A stretch of 64,000 nt of DNA from Chelonoidis abingdonii (GCF_003597395.2 NC_133776.1:35168345-35232344); one strand, 5' to 3'. Positions 1 to 12,948 are shown, counted from the stretch's first letter. Notes: a model not told the origin generated them from the sequence alone. Program-made: numbers and translations.

Positions 1-252
1 AGCAATGGTTTCAAATTGCAGTGGGGGAGATGTAGGGTGGATATTAGGAAAAACTATTTCATTAGCAGGGTAGTGAAGCACTGGAATGGATTACCTAGGG
101 AGGTGGTGGAATCTCCATCCTTAGAGGTTTTTTAGGCCCAGCCTGACAAAGCCCTGGCTGGGATGATTTAGTTGGTGTTGGTCCTGTTTTGAGCAGGGGG
201 TTGGACTAGATGACCTCCTGAAGTCTCTTCCAACCCTAATCTTCTGTGATTT
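1..252 (+). mobile_element. CR1 LINE, 3' end (5' part outside window)
   Basis: This is the 3' untranslated tail of a CR1-type LINE, cut by the left window edge. The text is typical of amniote CR1: a start like GGATATTAGGAAAAACT, then GAAGCACTGGAATGG, GGTGGTGGAATCTCC, GGGGGTTGGACTAGATGACCTCC and a final CTTCCAACCC followed by a degenerate form of the terminal ATTCTATGAT repeat near 235-252. It contains no ORF and is certainly non-functional as seen. The minus-strand ORF over this tail is a chance frame. Confidence 0.9.
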
Positions 253-2791
253 GATGACTGCTAGCACACAAAGACTGCATTTGATGACACACATCAGGAC
301 CTGCAGTGCATACTGCTCTCTTTCAGGGTAGCAGTAAGGTGTTCCTGGCACTGTGTCTCATCCCATTGTTGGCTGTGAGCCAGTAGGAAGCCTCGTGGGC
401 CATACACCTAACCCACAGCACTGTTCTGGTTCCCACACTCATGTATGGCTCCTGCTAGTGTGGAAAGGATTTTGCCCTGTACTCTTAAAATAAATGGGGT
501 AATAAGGGTAAAGAGCTGATTAGAAGAAAAATGCAACAGATTCCTCCTCCTTAATGGTGCTCAGAATGCAAAGATTAGAGAATCAAGTATAATAAGGTAT
601 AGGCAGGGCAAATAGCTGGACCTATTATTAAGGTTGCCCAACACTTCCCATTACAGGACTCTGTTTTTAGTTGCTTATAACTTTGCCAAACTTTAAACTG
701 TTCGGACTGAAATTTTCCGTGTGTGTGTGTAAGAAAATTTTAGGCAAAACAGTTCTGTCATTTCTGAGAAGGAGGTGAAGGGAAAAACACATTATTTTGC
801 CAATATCAAAAATATTCTATTAAGAATTTTCTTTGAGGAGTTGCACTGTCACCATGCTCTGGGGCAAGGTCTGAGGGTGGCCTTCATGTCAGGGATGTGC
901 CTTTTTCTGTTACTGTGAAAAATCCACCCCAATTTGGCTAAGTTATAAACAGCTGAAAAAATCTCATATAGATACATTGTTTCTTCCAGCACTGAAACCT
1001 ACGGGAGTGGGTTAAAAGAGGAAAACTCCACAAGGAGCCCATGATGGAGTTTTGCCCACATTGTCTGGAGTGGGGGCTGGGTGTGACCTCTGCAGAATGA
1101 ACTATAGGACAGGACCCCAAGCCTCAGAGCTTGCATGGGAGCCCTCCCTCTGGAGGGTCCCTACAGAAAAGATAATACAGCCCCAATCTGTATTATCTTT
1201 CTTTGAGAAAACAGCTAGGGCTGGGAGAAGGAGTCGATGTACAACCCCTTATTCCTGCTCCAAGCCTTCTGCCGCCCAGTACTGGTCTGCCCACAATTTG
1301 TTGCTTTCCCCACCCACAGATCCTACTCCTGTAGAGAGCTCTCCTGAGGTTGGAGGAAGAAGGGGCAATAGTGCCATAGACTTAGCTAACCCCTCACTTT
1401 AAGGCAGCAGGGGTAATATCTGTATGCAGAGGACATCTCCTGTGTGTGGATCAGGAGAAATGATCTGACCCAAATAGGTAGCCACGCAGTAAACTACTAG
1501 CACTTCCTTCGAGATTTTCCAGGAATGACGATAGAACCATTTGACCATGTCTCTTATTACAATAAAGGGACAACTGAGTTACAAGTCAACAGGAGGAGCA
1601 ATTGTTATTCCTTTTATACAGGTACAACCTCAACAGATGCAAACAGGGGACTTGGTGGATGGGGAATAAGAAGCCCCAGGAAAATAGGTGGAGCTCGCAG
1701 GAAACAACATAACCCAGCAGTGCTATAAGAAACATAGCAGTGTGTGTATTTTGCCAAGAGCCTCATGCCTATATCAGTGTCATTACACAAATAATCTTCA
1801 GTAGTACCAGACCAAAGAGGAGTGCTTCTCACACAGTGTTTTGTGCACTGCTCACCTAACAGGGTTCCACTCCTCTGTGGAAATTAGAAAGTTTGATTCA
1901 TTATAATGAAAAATGCTATCTTCTTATAGAACATGCAGGACTTAGCACTGATTGTAAATAAGAGCACACATCTCTAGAACTTTGCAAAGCTTGTTTGTGG
2001 AGGGGGTTAATGTTCTGAATCCTGCAGTTTTATTTGTGAGGGTTGGAAGCAAACCAGTTCTTTGCTGGTTCACTTGCAAATTTAAGCTAGACAAATTCAA
2101 ACCTCCACAGGAATATTCTCCCAGTTTTCCCTCAGTCTAGCAAGCCACAGCATAGTCATCTTCTTATCTTAAGCATGTCTGTGTGGAGTTTGCTGGATTC
2201 CAAGCTGTGTAACTACCTCAGCTCATGGTTACATAACTGTCACAAGAATGGACTGAGATTTCAACACCACATAGCTTGAACCCAAGGCTGAATGTTAGGG
2301 TCGATGCAAACATTTCATGCAACTCTACACAATTCCCTTTCCTAAAGCACTTGCTTTGATATATACTTGGACAGTTAGAGAAAGAGACTTCATCTAGTTG
2401 TTTACCACTCAAGTCTTTTCTGTTTTTCATTCTCTAACAATAAAACATGATTTAGACAATTCCAGTTGAAACATTCCACCATCTAAATACCAGATTGTGA
2501 CTCATATATAATGAAAATAGTTCCAACCAAGGTATAAACAACAAAACCTACTTTAAGATTTTTAGGGAACACAAACAGGATTTCTTGTACCAGATAATAA
2601 AAGCTATTAAGCATAATTACGTTCTGCCTACCTAAATCTCCCCTGTAGTTTCAGCTGGATAAAGTATTCTTCACTTAGTCCTGAACTGCTGAGTAGTGCT
2701 ACTTTGTACTGTTATACCGCCAATGCCTTCTACCCCAGGGTAGCAGCTTTTCAGTGGTGGGTGAGGTGATCTCTCGCTCTCTCGCTCTCCC
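253..2791. other. Anonymous non-coding stretch
   Basis: I see no gene here. The open frames (for example 1052-1402) lack coding character, splice context and recognisable motifs. A short GT run lies at about 719-731. No repeat family could be named with confidence. Confidence 0.5.
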
Positions 2792-2819
2792 CACACACAC
2801 ACACACACACACACACACA
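2792..2819. repeat. (CA)14 microsatellite
   Basis: An uninterrupted CA dinucleotide run of about 14 units, preceded at 2770-2790 by a CTCTCG-type pyrimidine tract. The cysteine/valine-rich frame through it on the minus strand is an artefact of the repeat. Confidence 0.97.
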
Positions 2820-4354
2820 GTGCTTTGGATTGTTTGGATGTTCTATTAATGTAGTCATTAACTGATAACACAAAAAGTTGATAATCACCAAGGAAAATCA
2901 AAGAGTACAAATGACTTCAAATGAATCAGCAGAAGATTTCTTTCTGTAGATGTAATATTGAATTTCAAATAAATAAACCAAAAAGGAAAGACATGTTGGG
3001 TCAGATTGACTTTTTGTTCCTATATTCTCTATGGAAGGTGATAATGCAAAAGTCTGGTAGGATTCTAAACAGTGATTTAGCCTATAGCCACAAAATGATA
3101 AGCATACATTTAGTCACAACTGCACTTACTCATGTAAGGAGCCCTATTAAAGAAAAAGGCTACTGAAGTTGTACTAAGGACTCTTAAAAAGACTGCTGAA
3201 ATTACATCTCCTGTAGAAGTAACAGCTACCTGCATAAGTATAAGGGGTTGTAGGATCACAGCCTTTGTGATCTTGATGGCTTTCCAAGCATTAGAAAATT
3301 AAATTTGTATTAAAATCCAGAAAAGTTGCCAAGAAAGCTAACCAAGCTGAATGGTTCCTTGCTAAGAGATTTGTTGAATACACACACAGAGTCAGGAAGC
3401 CAATACTACTGAGTACCCTTAACTCCCACTGAAGTCAATGGAAGTTGGGGCACTCAGCATCTTTATGGGCAGCATCTCTCTTACTACTGGTGATTTTAAA
3501 AAAGTCAACGTAGACTTCATAAAGCATAAAGGTAAGGAGCGTTTGTTGTATATATTTTGGCTTCCTTGCATACACTATAAGGAATCCCAAATATATACAA
3601 TAAACTCTCCTAATCTTTCTGAATATATACATACACATTACATCTTCAACTGTTTCTTTCTTGATTATATTTCTGTTTAAATTCTGCCCGTTTCTTTCAT
3701 CTGCTCTCTTTTTCTCTTGAAGTCAATACATTTTGAATCAGAAAACGGCTTCAGTGGATTCCTATATTGGTTTAAGATTCATGCACAACATTTATTCTTT
3801 TAAAAATCTCTTCATCTGGACCTATATTTATATATGTACATTAGGAACATTGAAAAATATCAGTTTGAATTTTAATCTTGTAGTTAAAATAACTGGTTAT
3901 GTAATATAGCTAATAAAACTTTTCCATAATTAGGCAACTTTGATACAGTAAATTCTTTTTCTATTATATGGTGAATATGATTATGTGACATGGTAAGCTG
4001 GCTCTCTAAGATCTCCACTCAAAAAAAAGGCATGCTAAAGACAAACTATGACCCTATAGGCAGATAAAAACATTTTTTAGTTCAATCTTCAGTAAAATTA
4101 ATGTTATAATCTGATTGGTATAAATGAGCATTTGATAAATGGTGTAATTTATATGTACTTCTAGTATGTTATAAGCCCACACAGTGTAATTTTTTTCTTG
4201 CTGTAGAATGTGCTTCTTAGTAAAGGTTTTCTAATGAGAATGACAGCCTTCATGATGTCATGAGAAACTGAACATTTAGAGTTTGCTTCTGGTGACAGAC
4301 CAAATGACAATTATGCTAAGAATCCTATTGAAACTGTAATTCTAGTCCAATTTT
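2820..4354. other. AT-rich non-coding stretch
   Basis: No gene or confident repeat. Around 3425-3455 the phrase CCCACTGAAGTCAATGGAAG resembles the arm of a common reptile palindromic MITE (compare 6238-6370), but the partner arm is not visible. Overlapping small frames on both strands at 3435-3680 have no coding features. Confidence 0.4.
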
Positions 4355-4770
4355 TTAAAAAGTCTGGGATGAGTTACGTGATATTTCCAGAGACAAAAGT
4401 TGGAGGAAGGCAGTTGCATGCTTCATTTTTTGCCCCTTGCTATTATTTTTCCTTTTTAGCTCCTTGTAGTGGATGGGATTTGGAAATGCTAAAGAAATGA
4501 GGCTGGCTTGAGAAGTGATTAGGGCTGTGGAAACCCTACAAAACCCAGCTGGCTTTGAGCTTTCTTTCCAACCCAAAACTGGCCTAAGTTCATCAATAGG
4601 TTCACAGACTTCTGAGTGAACCTGCTCTGTCTTTATGGGTTCTAGGGAGGAAGGTATGGGTTCATTCAAAATCATGTGAAACTTGGTAGCTTCTGTGGGT
4701 TTTTTGATGATCTCTCTTTTTCCCAGCCTCCCAAACTCAGAAGTGAAACTCAAAAACCAAAACACACCCC
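4355..4770 (-). repeat. Probable interspersed repeat with a 136-codon chance ORF
   Basis: The minus strand is open for 136 codons, the longest frame in the first 15 kb. The protein has no domain, membrane segment or signal peptide that I recognise, and no splice signals or poly-A signal frame it. Phrases on the minus strand (GAGTTTCACTTCTGAGTTTGGGAGGCTGGG-like text at 4715-4750) look like a dispersed turtle repeat, although I cannot assign the class. I treat it as repeat sequence, not a gene. A conserved exon would be the alternative but is poorly supported. Confidence 0.3.
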
Positions 4771-6237
4771 AGAGTATCAGACACCTTGCAAATGCATATT
4801 TCAGTTTCCCACAATTCTAAGAAATTATTTTATGCCTAGCAATATACCTATTTCTGAATCATATGCCATAGAAAAGCATAGGATGCCTGGAGTAAAATAC
4901 ATTTTAAGATAATTCCTGGAGGAACAAGATCATGTAAAATAAAAAAGAATGCCACACATATATATTGTCTATACAACAAATGATATATAAAAACTACTGT
5001 CAGAAAGTTTTAGAGTTTAAAAAAATATTGGAGAAAAGTAGCAAATACTTCTGTGGCAGATTTAAAAAAAATAAATTAAAAGCAGCTGTTTGAAAGTGCT
5101 AAAATGAGTCCCAGGGAAATGGATTACTGAACAGAAATCAGATCCAATATCTTCCCTACCAGAAGTCTGCGAATAATCATAGCACTATTGCCTCCATATA
5201 ATGGGATGTGTGTTCACATATCTCTGTGCATAGACAGAAACACACTTTATTTTATTTTTTTAAGAACCCAAAAATTAGACGCCTTATTGCTTAGCTGAGG
5301 ATCTTGAATGTACAAAATTGTGCTGGAAATAACGTGAAATATGTTTTTGGGTGTGAGATATTTGACACTTCGACTTCCAATCTCACTACAAACCAAGAAG
5401 TGTTGAAATTCACAAAGTGAAAGGTAACCATGAAATATTCTTGGTTTCTGGTTCTAATTTGGGTTGCAGGTTCAAGTTTGTTCTGATGCAAACTATTTCC
5501 CCCTTTCTAGTTCAATGTACTTGCCTGCAGCCTCTGAAGTAAAAATGGTTTGCATATCCTTGTCAATTAATAAAGCAGTTGCTTACTAGTTCTTGAACAG
5601 TAGTGTCTTCTTTCAAAGGGTCAGCTCCTTCTCCCATCGGAAGAGAATTGGACCCTTAAATCCAACAACAGGAGAATAATACCTGCAAGATTTGCAATTA
5701 TCCACAAGCAGAGTTCTGTCCTTATAACATTACCTAGTAGTCAGCAGTATAGAGAAATAATAGGAATGACTGCATGTAGGTTTGCTGGAGAGAGAGTTCC
5801 TTTAAGAAGTATTTGAACTGTGTGTATGTATCTCCATAGAAGTTTGTGTATAAATGTATATTTCATATATAAAAAAAATGATTCAGCTATCAGTGGTAGT
5901 ACTAAAAGTTTAGACATTCAAATAACCTAAATAAGACACAATTAGAGCTAACTTGGCCCCTTCCCCCTTCCTTAGTTTCATAAAATTACCCATGAGAGCT
6001 CTGAAATGGGGAGAGAGGATTAGCTGAATCTAATTTTAACCTTGTTTAATTAGACCATTTAAACAGCTGACTGTTCTAACTAGGCGGTTTTTATATGACT
6101 GAATTGGTGTTCCAACTTGACTTTTTCTTTTAAAATGTGAAGCATTTTGAATATCTATTTTTGTTTTGAGAAGTACCAAATTCATCTAAAATGACATTAA
6201 TGGAAAAAAGTTAACAGAAACCTTTCCAGGAATTAAG
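4771..6237. other. AT-rich non-coding stretch
   Basis: No gene, RNA or identifiable mobile element seen. It has short A and T tracts only. Confidence 0.5.
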
Positions 6238-6370
6238 GCCCCAATTCAGTAAATTATTTAATTATGTGCTTAATTTTAAGCATATCCTCATATCCCATTG
6301 ACTTCAATGGGACCTAAGCACCTGCTTAAATATGGAAGGATTTAAGTACATACTTAAAATTAAACCAGTA
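6238..6370. mobile_element. Palindromic MITE (AATTCAG...AAGTCAATGGG type)
   Basis: An imperfect inverted repeat of about 130 bp, centred on CCCATTGACTTCAATGGG at 6295-6312. Its left arm holds the AAGCACAT/CTTAATTTTAAGC phrase and its right arm the complementary GCTTAAATATGG...ACTTAAAATTAA. This is a very common foldback DNA-transposon type in turtles, crocodilians and birds. It has no coding capacity. Related but more diverged copies lie at 49237-49361 and 63012-63112. Confidence 0.65.
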
Positions 6371-9300
6371 ATTCTAAATTATTAAAACAGACATGCGATC
6401 TTGGTTCAGATTTTGCTTAGCCTTGTAAACCAAAATAACTCCACTGCATCATAGCAACAGAGTTTGGAGAGGACTGACCAATGTCCACATGGCAGAATAG
6501 TCAGTTTACCTGAATGATGTACAAAAATGATCATAGCTGGGCACAAGTCATGGATTAGTGACTTGCATAATTGGGACCTGTAATCCATTTGGAGTGGGGA
6601 GTAGGTTTAGGATTGGAGTGCAGAAGACTAGCTGCAGTGGCTTGCTTCTACATCCATAGAAGTCATTGGGAGTATTACTGCTGAGTTCAATGAGAGAAGG
6701 ATCAGGCCTTTGTCCTTAAGACCAAGTGACATTTAAGTCCAATCCTGCAACCCTTTTATCACTCATACATATAGCCACATTGCTGTCTTTCTTTGGGTTT
6801 GTGCACTGTGTGTGTTGATACCATCTCTTCATGGTAAAACAAATTTAATTTAAATCCTAATATGAAGCATGGTGTTAGCAGCTCTCCCACCACAATGTTT
6901 TCTTCTTCCAGCTTGTTCAGAAGTCTTACAGGTGAATGGAACCTATAAACGGAAGGATTTCATTCCAGAGCCAAGTGGGATGAAGATCCTACTTCTCTTG
7001 GTGGTTTTCTTTACTCTGCTAAAATACAAACACTACAGAAGCTAATTTCTGAAGTCATTTCAGCTGACAAGCAGATTAAGCAAAGACTGGCACGTCCTTT
7101 TATCTTGTGGCAAGTAATGGGTGGAGGGATGGGACTCTAGTGCTTTCCAGCCTGGACTCCTGTCCTCAACATTTGCAGTGATTTCGTAGTTGCTTAATCT
7201 CATACATATGGTAACCCTTTCACAATTTGTTCATCTGATTTGATTAGGACAGGAGAGACAGACAGACTGACCATGGCGATCTGAACTCAAAACATCCTGG
7301 CATTAAGCAATAAGTCTGATCTTTTAAAAGCAAACAGAGGCTACAGCTGAATGGAATTCCGGGGAGCCTGGATTTACATGTCCTGACTTTGGTTTATGTT
7401 GACAACATTATTACTCTGACTTAAATACAGAGCAATTTGAGAATATTTACACTGATTTTTTGTTATTTATTTTCCTGCAAATCCATTCATAGCTGTTTCT
7501 ACAAATGATGAGATGTCTTACTTTCCCTGACCAGCAGGATAATTTTAATTCTAGTACTTCCTTTTCAGTACTCAGCAGGTTAACGCAACTGTGTCATTGC
7601 TTTGTGATCATGCAAGGTTATAGTCTTGATTTTACACATTTCTAGGACTGTCTTTAAAGAAAGAAATTTTCATTAAAACAGCTCTCTCAACTTTGCTACT
7701 TCCCAGGGGTTTGCATAACCTATGCTGGTAGCTGCCTTTGTTCCTCGGGCAAACAATTCTATAATAGGGTCTAGAGTTAAGATAGAAGTTTCCATTTGGC
7801 AATATTGACATATGAGAGTTAAAATGAGCATTTTATTTTCTATTTGTTAATTTTATGCAGATAGGCCTGATCCTGATATAAACTGGCACAGCTCCACTGA
7901 TTTCCGTGTAGTTACAGATGTACAACAGCTGAGCATCTGATCCATCAGTTCTAAATCCAACAGATTCTCCTTGGGAAATTTTTGTTTTCTTTGGTCATTG
8001 TTTGTTTTGTTTTATTTTTGTTTTTTGCTACAATGATCTTGACAGTAAACTTTAGTTACAACACAGGAGTTTCTGATTCTAAATTTTTTAAAACAAAACA
8101 GACCCATTCTCCAACAAGAACCACAGACTTTAATATTGTTATTTATTATTGGTTTATCAAAAAGAGCAGGCTTGATTATGTACAATATGCAAAAACAGAG
8201 AATTCTTTCCCCAAAGATCATTTAATCTCACTATGAAATGACTTTCCTGTATGCTGTAGTCTGACACTACTAAATGTAGAAGGAGAAATCTGTTTGATTT
8301 CAAAGTAGTTACAGTGAATGAAGGTGGAAGAACTAGGTCATGGGTTACAAGAAAAAAAATAAAATCACACACGATTACCTTTCAAAATGGCAAGGTACAA
8401 TTTTCTTGTAATTATAGAATCATCCACCAGCTCTGCTGTAGTTAAGGAACAGCCAGTGTTTCAAGTCCATTTTTAGTGCTCTATAAGTATTCATCTATAA
8501 AATTTAAATCTGAACTGATCAAAGTTTCAGAAGACTTTTCCCCAGTGTGGCTAATTTTGTTTGTAAGTAATAGTGAGAGAGACAGCTCTCCTAGAGGTTG
8601 TGGCTCTAGAATGCCATTTTAGGCTCTTCTAGCTTCCCAAACTGCTTCACATGTGCAATACAGTTGTAGTATAGTTGTAAAGGCTATTTGTTCACAAATT
8701 TAAAACTATCCCCTCCTGATTTTTTTTGGTAATAAAGAGAAAAAAACAAAACAAAAAGATTGGTTGGTTTAGAAAAGCAAGTTATGCACTCATGGCTTTC
8801 ACTCAACCAATCAAGCAAGCTCAGCAACCCAACAGCTCCCATGTAGGCAGCTAAAATGAAGCAGGTAGAGTTTCAAAGATGAAAATCTGATCAATCAATT
8901 TGAGTGAATGAAAGGGAGTTGAGTTCTTCGGAAATTCTGGCCTCAATTCTGGGAGCTAGGCACTTTTGAAAATCTGGTCTAGAATTGCTGCCAAGGTGCA
9001 GTTGCTACAAGATTTAAGAACATCATTGTAATCTTCAGTATGTTGTCAAAAATTCTGGAAGAATTCCAAATATGCTTTCCCAGGATAAAGATGAATAGCA
9101 GAAGGCTTTATATGACACAACTCATATCAACCTATGCCAGAACATCAATGAGTGCAAATCACATTTTGCTTCAGAAGGTCTCTTGGGATTTACAATTTCA
9201 AAATGAAGTTCCATAATTGGCTTTTTATGAATAATTTACATGTATAAAACCCACATTTAAAAAAACTTTAACATTTTATTGTGACTTTGCCTTCGTATAT

Positions 9301-9667
9301 GACATCATACATTACTTATTCAGAAATAGATTAATATTCAAAGAACCTGGCTAAAATTCTGACTTTGCTGCTAAAGAGCCTTCCTCCACTGAGAATGCTA
9401 AAAACGGTGACCAATTTTATAAGTATCTATCCTCTTTTTGGCTCTCCTTTTGTGTACATACTTGGTGTGACAGCTTTTTCATTGCAAGGGGATTCCATAT
9501 TTTCCTATACTACACTTCAATAGAAGTCAGACTTTTCCAATAATGTACAACAGAAAGTCCTGCTACTAACAAAGAAATTAATTTAATTGTTCTGTTTAAA
9601 ACGTCAAACCCCACATTTAAGAGTATAAATTGGGCCATTGCCCAGCTATTCCTTTGTCACTTTCAAA
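6371..9667. other. Non-coding stretch with faint MITE fragments
   Basis: No gene seen. At 7864-7945 the text GGCCTGATCCTGATATAAACTGG...CTCCACTGA...GCATCTGATCC looks like an old foldback MITE of the 'gatcctg' group. Small frames at 7982-8372 overlap on opposite strands and look like chance. Confidence 0.4.
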
Positions 9668-9790
9668 GTAGACACATACCACTGTGATGGAAGGGGTTTT
9701 CCATCGCTGTAGGAACTCTACCTGAGTGACAGTAGCTAGGTGGACAGAAGCATTCTTACATTGACCTAGCAGTGTCTACACTGGGGTTAT
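9668..9790. mobile_element. Harbinger-type MITE remnant
   Basis: The ends GTAGACACATACC and CCTAGCAGTGTCTACACTGGGG resemble the GTCTACAC termini shared by Harbinger MITEs elsewhere in this window (12669, 44498). The middle has the phrases GATGGAAGGGGTTTTCCATCGCTGTAG and GGTGGACAGAAGCATTCTTACATTGACCTAGC-like text, which are familiar from reptile copies. It is short and diverged, and no target duplication could be fixed. Confidence 0.45.
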
Positions 9791-11897
9791 ATATTCCATT
9801 CATTATGTAATGGCTGCCTTCACTTCCCCTCTAAACCAGCTTGGTGTTTTAATCAATACAGCCTCCTTCCTCAAGTATGGCTTTTGGGGCATCTGGTAAA
9901 GCATTCTTAAACAATTCCCAATTATCATTCACATTGCATTGGAGGGTATTGTGACTTTGCCATCAGTAAGAATGAACACATAAGGGATCATCCAGTAGTT
10001 AACATTTTAAACAAGGAACTTTCAGAAGAGTTATAATTGCTGTCTGAGCTCACTTTGGAACAGGCAGTGCAACTGGCATGGCCACTGAACAAATGCAAAA
10101 TGCAAGTCATTCAGTAAGCAAGTAGTGGAAGAAATGGTACAAGAAGTGGCAAAGAAAAAGAATTCCCATGGGGAAAAATGAAACATACAAAAAAAACCTT
10201 TGTATTGAATTCTCTGGGCAGAAATGTGGCTAGTTGGATACAAGGGAAAGACAAGACAGATAGAGCAAACTTTTGAAAGTTGTTCAGCATTGGCTCAGTT
10301 ATGTCCCTATGAAAGTCAACTGACTGATTGCTTTTGGAAACCCCACTTAGAAGGCCTACCCATCCAGTGGAAATGCAAGCATATACTGGCAATGTAAGAA
10401 AAAGGACATTGGGAGCATGTCTGTCAAACAAAGATATAAATTAAATAAATTGCCAAAGGAAAGGTAAGTAATGTCTATTTCACGGATCTGTGCCCAAAGA
10501 CATTAAAAAAAAAAACAGATTTGGACTGATCTCAAATTTCAAACAGTTATTTTCTCAAAAATTATGAGAATAACTTGTCCCAACTTCAATATGCCAGTGC
10601 AGAGAAAAGAGACACCATTAATGTTATTAGACAGTTGTAAGAGAATAAAAGTTGCCAACTTTCATTTAAAACTAATTTGTATAGAAGCATCAAAAAACCT
10701 GTCCACTTTAGGATATTTTAAAATAAATATATTTTATTGATAGAGTTAATACATGCAGATAGATTAATAATTACAATCTTGATTCCTGTTCTAGAACTAG
10801 AATCCTCTCTGCATACAATACTATTATCATTTCAAGAACAAAAAGGTGACTAGTTACACTTGACGGTTTATTAGCAACATGACAGAGCTATTGCTATTGT
10901 TCTTATTCCACAATAAGCAAGAATAAATAATTTGTTTCCCCTCTAAGGAAAAAAAAGACAAAACCTCACTGAATTTAGGAAAAGTAAATAATATCCTGTT
11001 ACAGCCTCTATGAAATTTAATCTGTATAAGAAGCTAATGTCAATACAATTAAACAATATTTTATATCAGGTCCAACCTACATAAAACTACATACTTTTAG
11101 AAACTAATACAGCAGGCTATAACAAGACACTTCTTTAAAATAATTTCTGAATTATCTCTAGTTCCGCTAGCAGAGCTGGACTTCAGCTGTCCAGAGTGAA
11201 AGCTTATTCCTGACCTCAATGTGCTCTTTTACTGTCACTAAATTATTGTAAGCTGATTAAAGTTTAATGACATGGTTGCTCTGCTAGTGAGCCAAAGGCA
11301 TTAATAGTCCCCAGGAGCTATCAATTACTGACAAACCCATCTACCTTTTAAAGACAATTTAACTGCTAAAGAAATACAGATGACCAGTAGCTATATAGTT
11401 GGAAAGGCTTCTCCCTCCAAAATCAAAACATGGCAGTTTGAGTCTCTGCCAATGATGCTAAACATGCAAACTGCTTGAAAGCCTTCTAGGTCCCATACAG
11501 CACTCTCAAGGAGCACACCACTCTCTGGCCTACTCGAGTCCAATAAAAATTACACTTGTTATATTTTCTTTAGCTCCCAAACCTGAAATTTCTTCAGAAG
11601 ACTTCTACTATGTTTATATTATATGATCTGTTTTATGAATGCAAATGTCTTCTCTCAGAATCTTTTCCCACTATTCCTTATAAACTGCAGGTTTCCTTAT
11701 TATTCACTGCAAGATTCTGCCTGCTACTGAAATCAGAGCAACTGGTTAAAGCTTTTCTTGTTCTCCGTTCTGAAGACTTGAAATATTTGTCTTTCTTCAA
11801 TCCATTTTTCCAAAATGGGAATGTGACGAAAAAGAAAAAACTATGAACCCAGTTGTGCACAATGCTAGTGCACAAGTGATCCTCCAGCCTCTGTCTG
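9791..11897. other. AT-rich non-coding stretch
   Basis: I see no gene or clear repeat. Two overlapping minus-strand frames at 10031-10431 have no recognisable domain, and their start codons lack context. Confidence 0.5.
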
Positions 11898-11962
11898 GAC
11901 ACAATGTCAATCCTCAGAAACAACAAGGAGTCCAGTGGCACCTTAAAGACTGACAGATTTGG

Positions 11963-11999
11963 TCTAAGCTTTTGTGGGTAAAAAAACCCACTTCTTCAG
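11963..11999 (-). ncRNA. Hammerhead-like motif, left arm (G12 lost)
   Basis: On the minus strand CUGAAGA (a perfect CUGANGA box) is followed by a GUGGGU/ACCCAC stem II. The second box then reads AAAA where the ribozyme needs GAAA. The intact family form would be CGAAA, so this is a G-to-A change at a former CpG. Hammerhead motifs are established in PLE terminal repeats. This copy should be inactive. Confidence 0.4.
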
Positions 12000-12247
12000 A
12001 AAACTAGAGATGCAGGCATTATTATGCTGACACATGAAAGGAAGGGAGTTACCTCACAAATGCAGAACCAGTGTTGACAGGCCCAATTCAACCAGGGTGG
12101 ATGAAGTCCACCCCCAATAATTGACAAGGAGGTTCAATTCCAGGAGAGGAAAAGTTGCTTTCGTAGTGAACCAGCCACTTGTGGGAGCCCCTTCCCTTCA
12201 CGTGTCAGTATAATAATGCCTGCATCTGTAATTTTCAGTCCATGCAT

Positions 12248-12287
12248 CTGAAGAAGTGGGTTTTTTACCCACAAAAGTTTCTGCTCA
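12248..12287 (+). ncRNA. Hammerhead-like motif, right arm (G12 lost)
   Basis: On the plus strand the CUGAAGA box is at 12248-12254, a GUGGGU/ACCCAC hairpin forms stem II, and the second box reads AAAA at 12273-12276 in place of GAAA. A minimal stem III and a terminal UC can be drawn to 12287. An additional unpaired A sits between the first box and stem II, which differs from canonical hammerheads. The lost G12 predicts no cleavage. Confidence 0.4.
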
Positions 12288-12380
12288 AAAAAATCTGTTA
12301 GTCTTTCAAGTGCCACCACTCCTAATTGTTTTTGTGAATACAGACTAACATGACTACCCCTGATACTTGACATAATGTCA

Positions 12381-12668
12381 GTTCTTGCATTCAAGGAGTG
12401 CAAATACAATCAACACTCCCTGGGCCAAGTGTGGAGTCTGAACCCAGTACCTTCAGAGCTAAAAGCCTGAGTCCGCCTATGCTGCTAAAAGACTACAGCT
12501 CAGATTTCCAAAGGTGTTTAGGCTCCAAACTTCTATTGAAATTAATCCTTTCTGCCTCTGGGCCTGTCTTCTACCTAGAAGTAGTAGCAGACTCAAATCT
12601 TTTAAGAAGACAAATTCACTTTCCTAATGTGGATTACACATGGACTGCTTCAGGATAAGGTACATTGA
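12381..12668. other. Short non-coding gap between elements
   Basis: Nothing recognised. The plus-strand frame at 12398-12658 has no domain. Confidence 0.4.
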
Positions 12669-12948
12669 GGATATGTGTACACTGCAATTAGACACCCACA
12701 GCTGGCCCATGGCAGCTGACTCAGGGTCTTGGGACTCAGGCTATGGCCTGTTTAATTGTGGTGTCAACATTCGGGCTTGGACTGCAGCCCAAGCTCTGGG
12801 ACCCTCCCATCTCTCAGTGTCCTGGAGCCTGGGCCCCAGCCTGAGCCCAAATGTCTGCATCGCAATTAAACTGCCCCTTAGCCCAACCCCGCGAGCTCAA
12901 CTCAGCTGGCACAGGCAAGCCAGTTGTTTTTCATTGCAGCATAGACAG
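12669..12948. mobile_element. Harbinger-like foldback MITE
   Basis: An imperfect palindrome of about 280 bp. The left end is TGTGTACACTGCAATTAGAC followed by CAGCTGGCCCATGGCAGCTGACTC. The right end is its complement, ending TTGCAGCATAGACAG. The centre reads CTGTTTAATTGTGGTGTC on one side and CGCAATTAAACTGCCCC on the other. This is a common reptile MITE and a second, half copy is at 51519-51646. The 133-codon plus frame through it is an artefact of the palindrome. Confidence 0.65.

Larger units (their letters stand above)
11898..12380. mobile_element. Head-to-head PLE-like palindrome with 12-bp target duplication
   Basis: Two inverted arms of the same terminal sequence lie about 110 bp apart. 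The left arm (about 11918-12060) reads as the reverse complement of the right arm (about 12165-12368). Shared phrases include AGTCTTTAAGGTGCCAC / AGTCTTTCAAGTGCCAC, GAAGTGGGTTTTTTACCCAC, and the interior CATTATTATGCTGACACATG / CATGTGTCAG-like text. The element is bounded by GACACAATGTCA (11898-11909) and GACATAATGTCA (12369-12380), a 12-bp direct repeat with one mismatch. This fits target-primed insertion. The terminal family resembles Penelope-like element terminal repeats in turtles, an assignment made from memory of the family and from the hammerhead-like cores in both arms. It encodes nothing. Confidence 0.6.
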
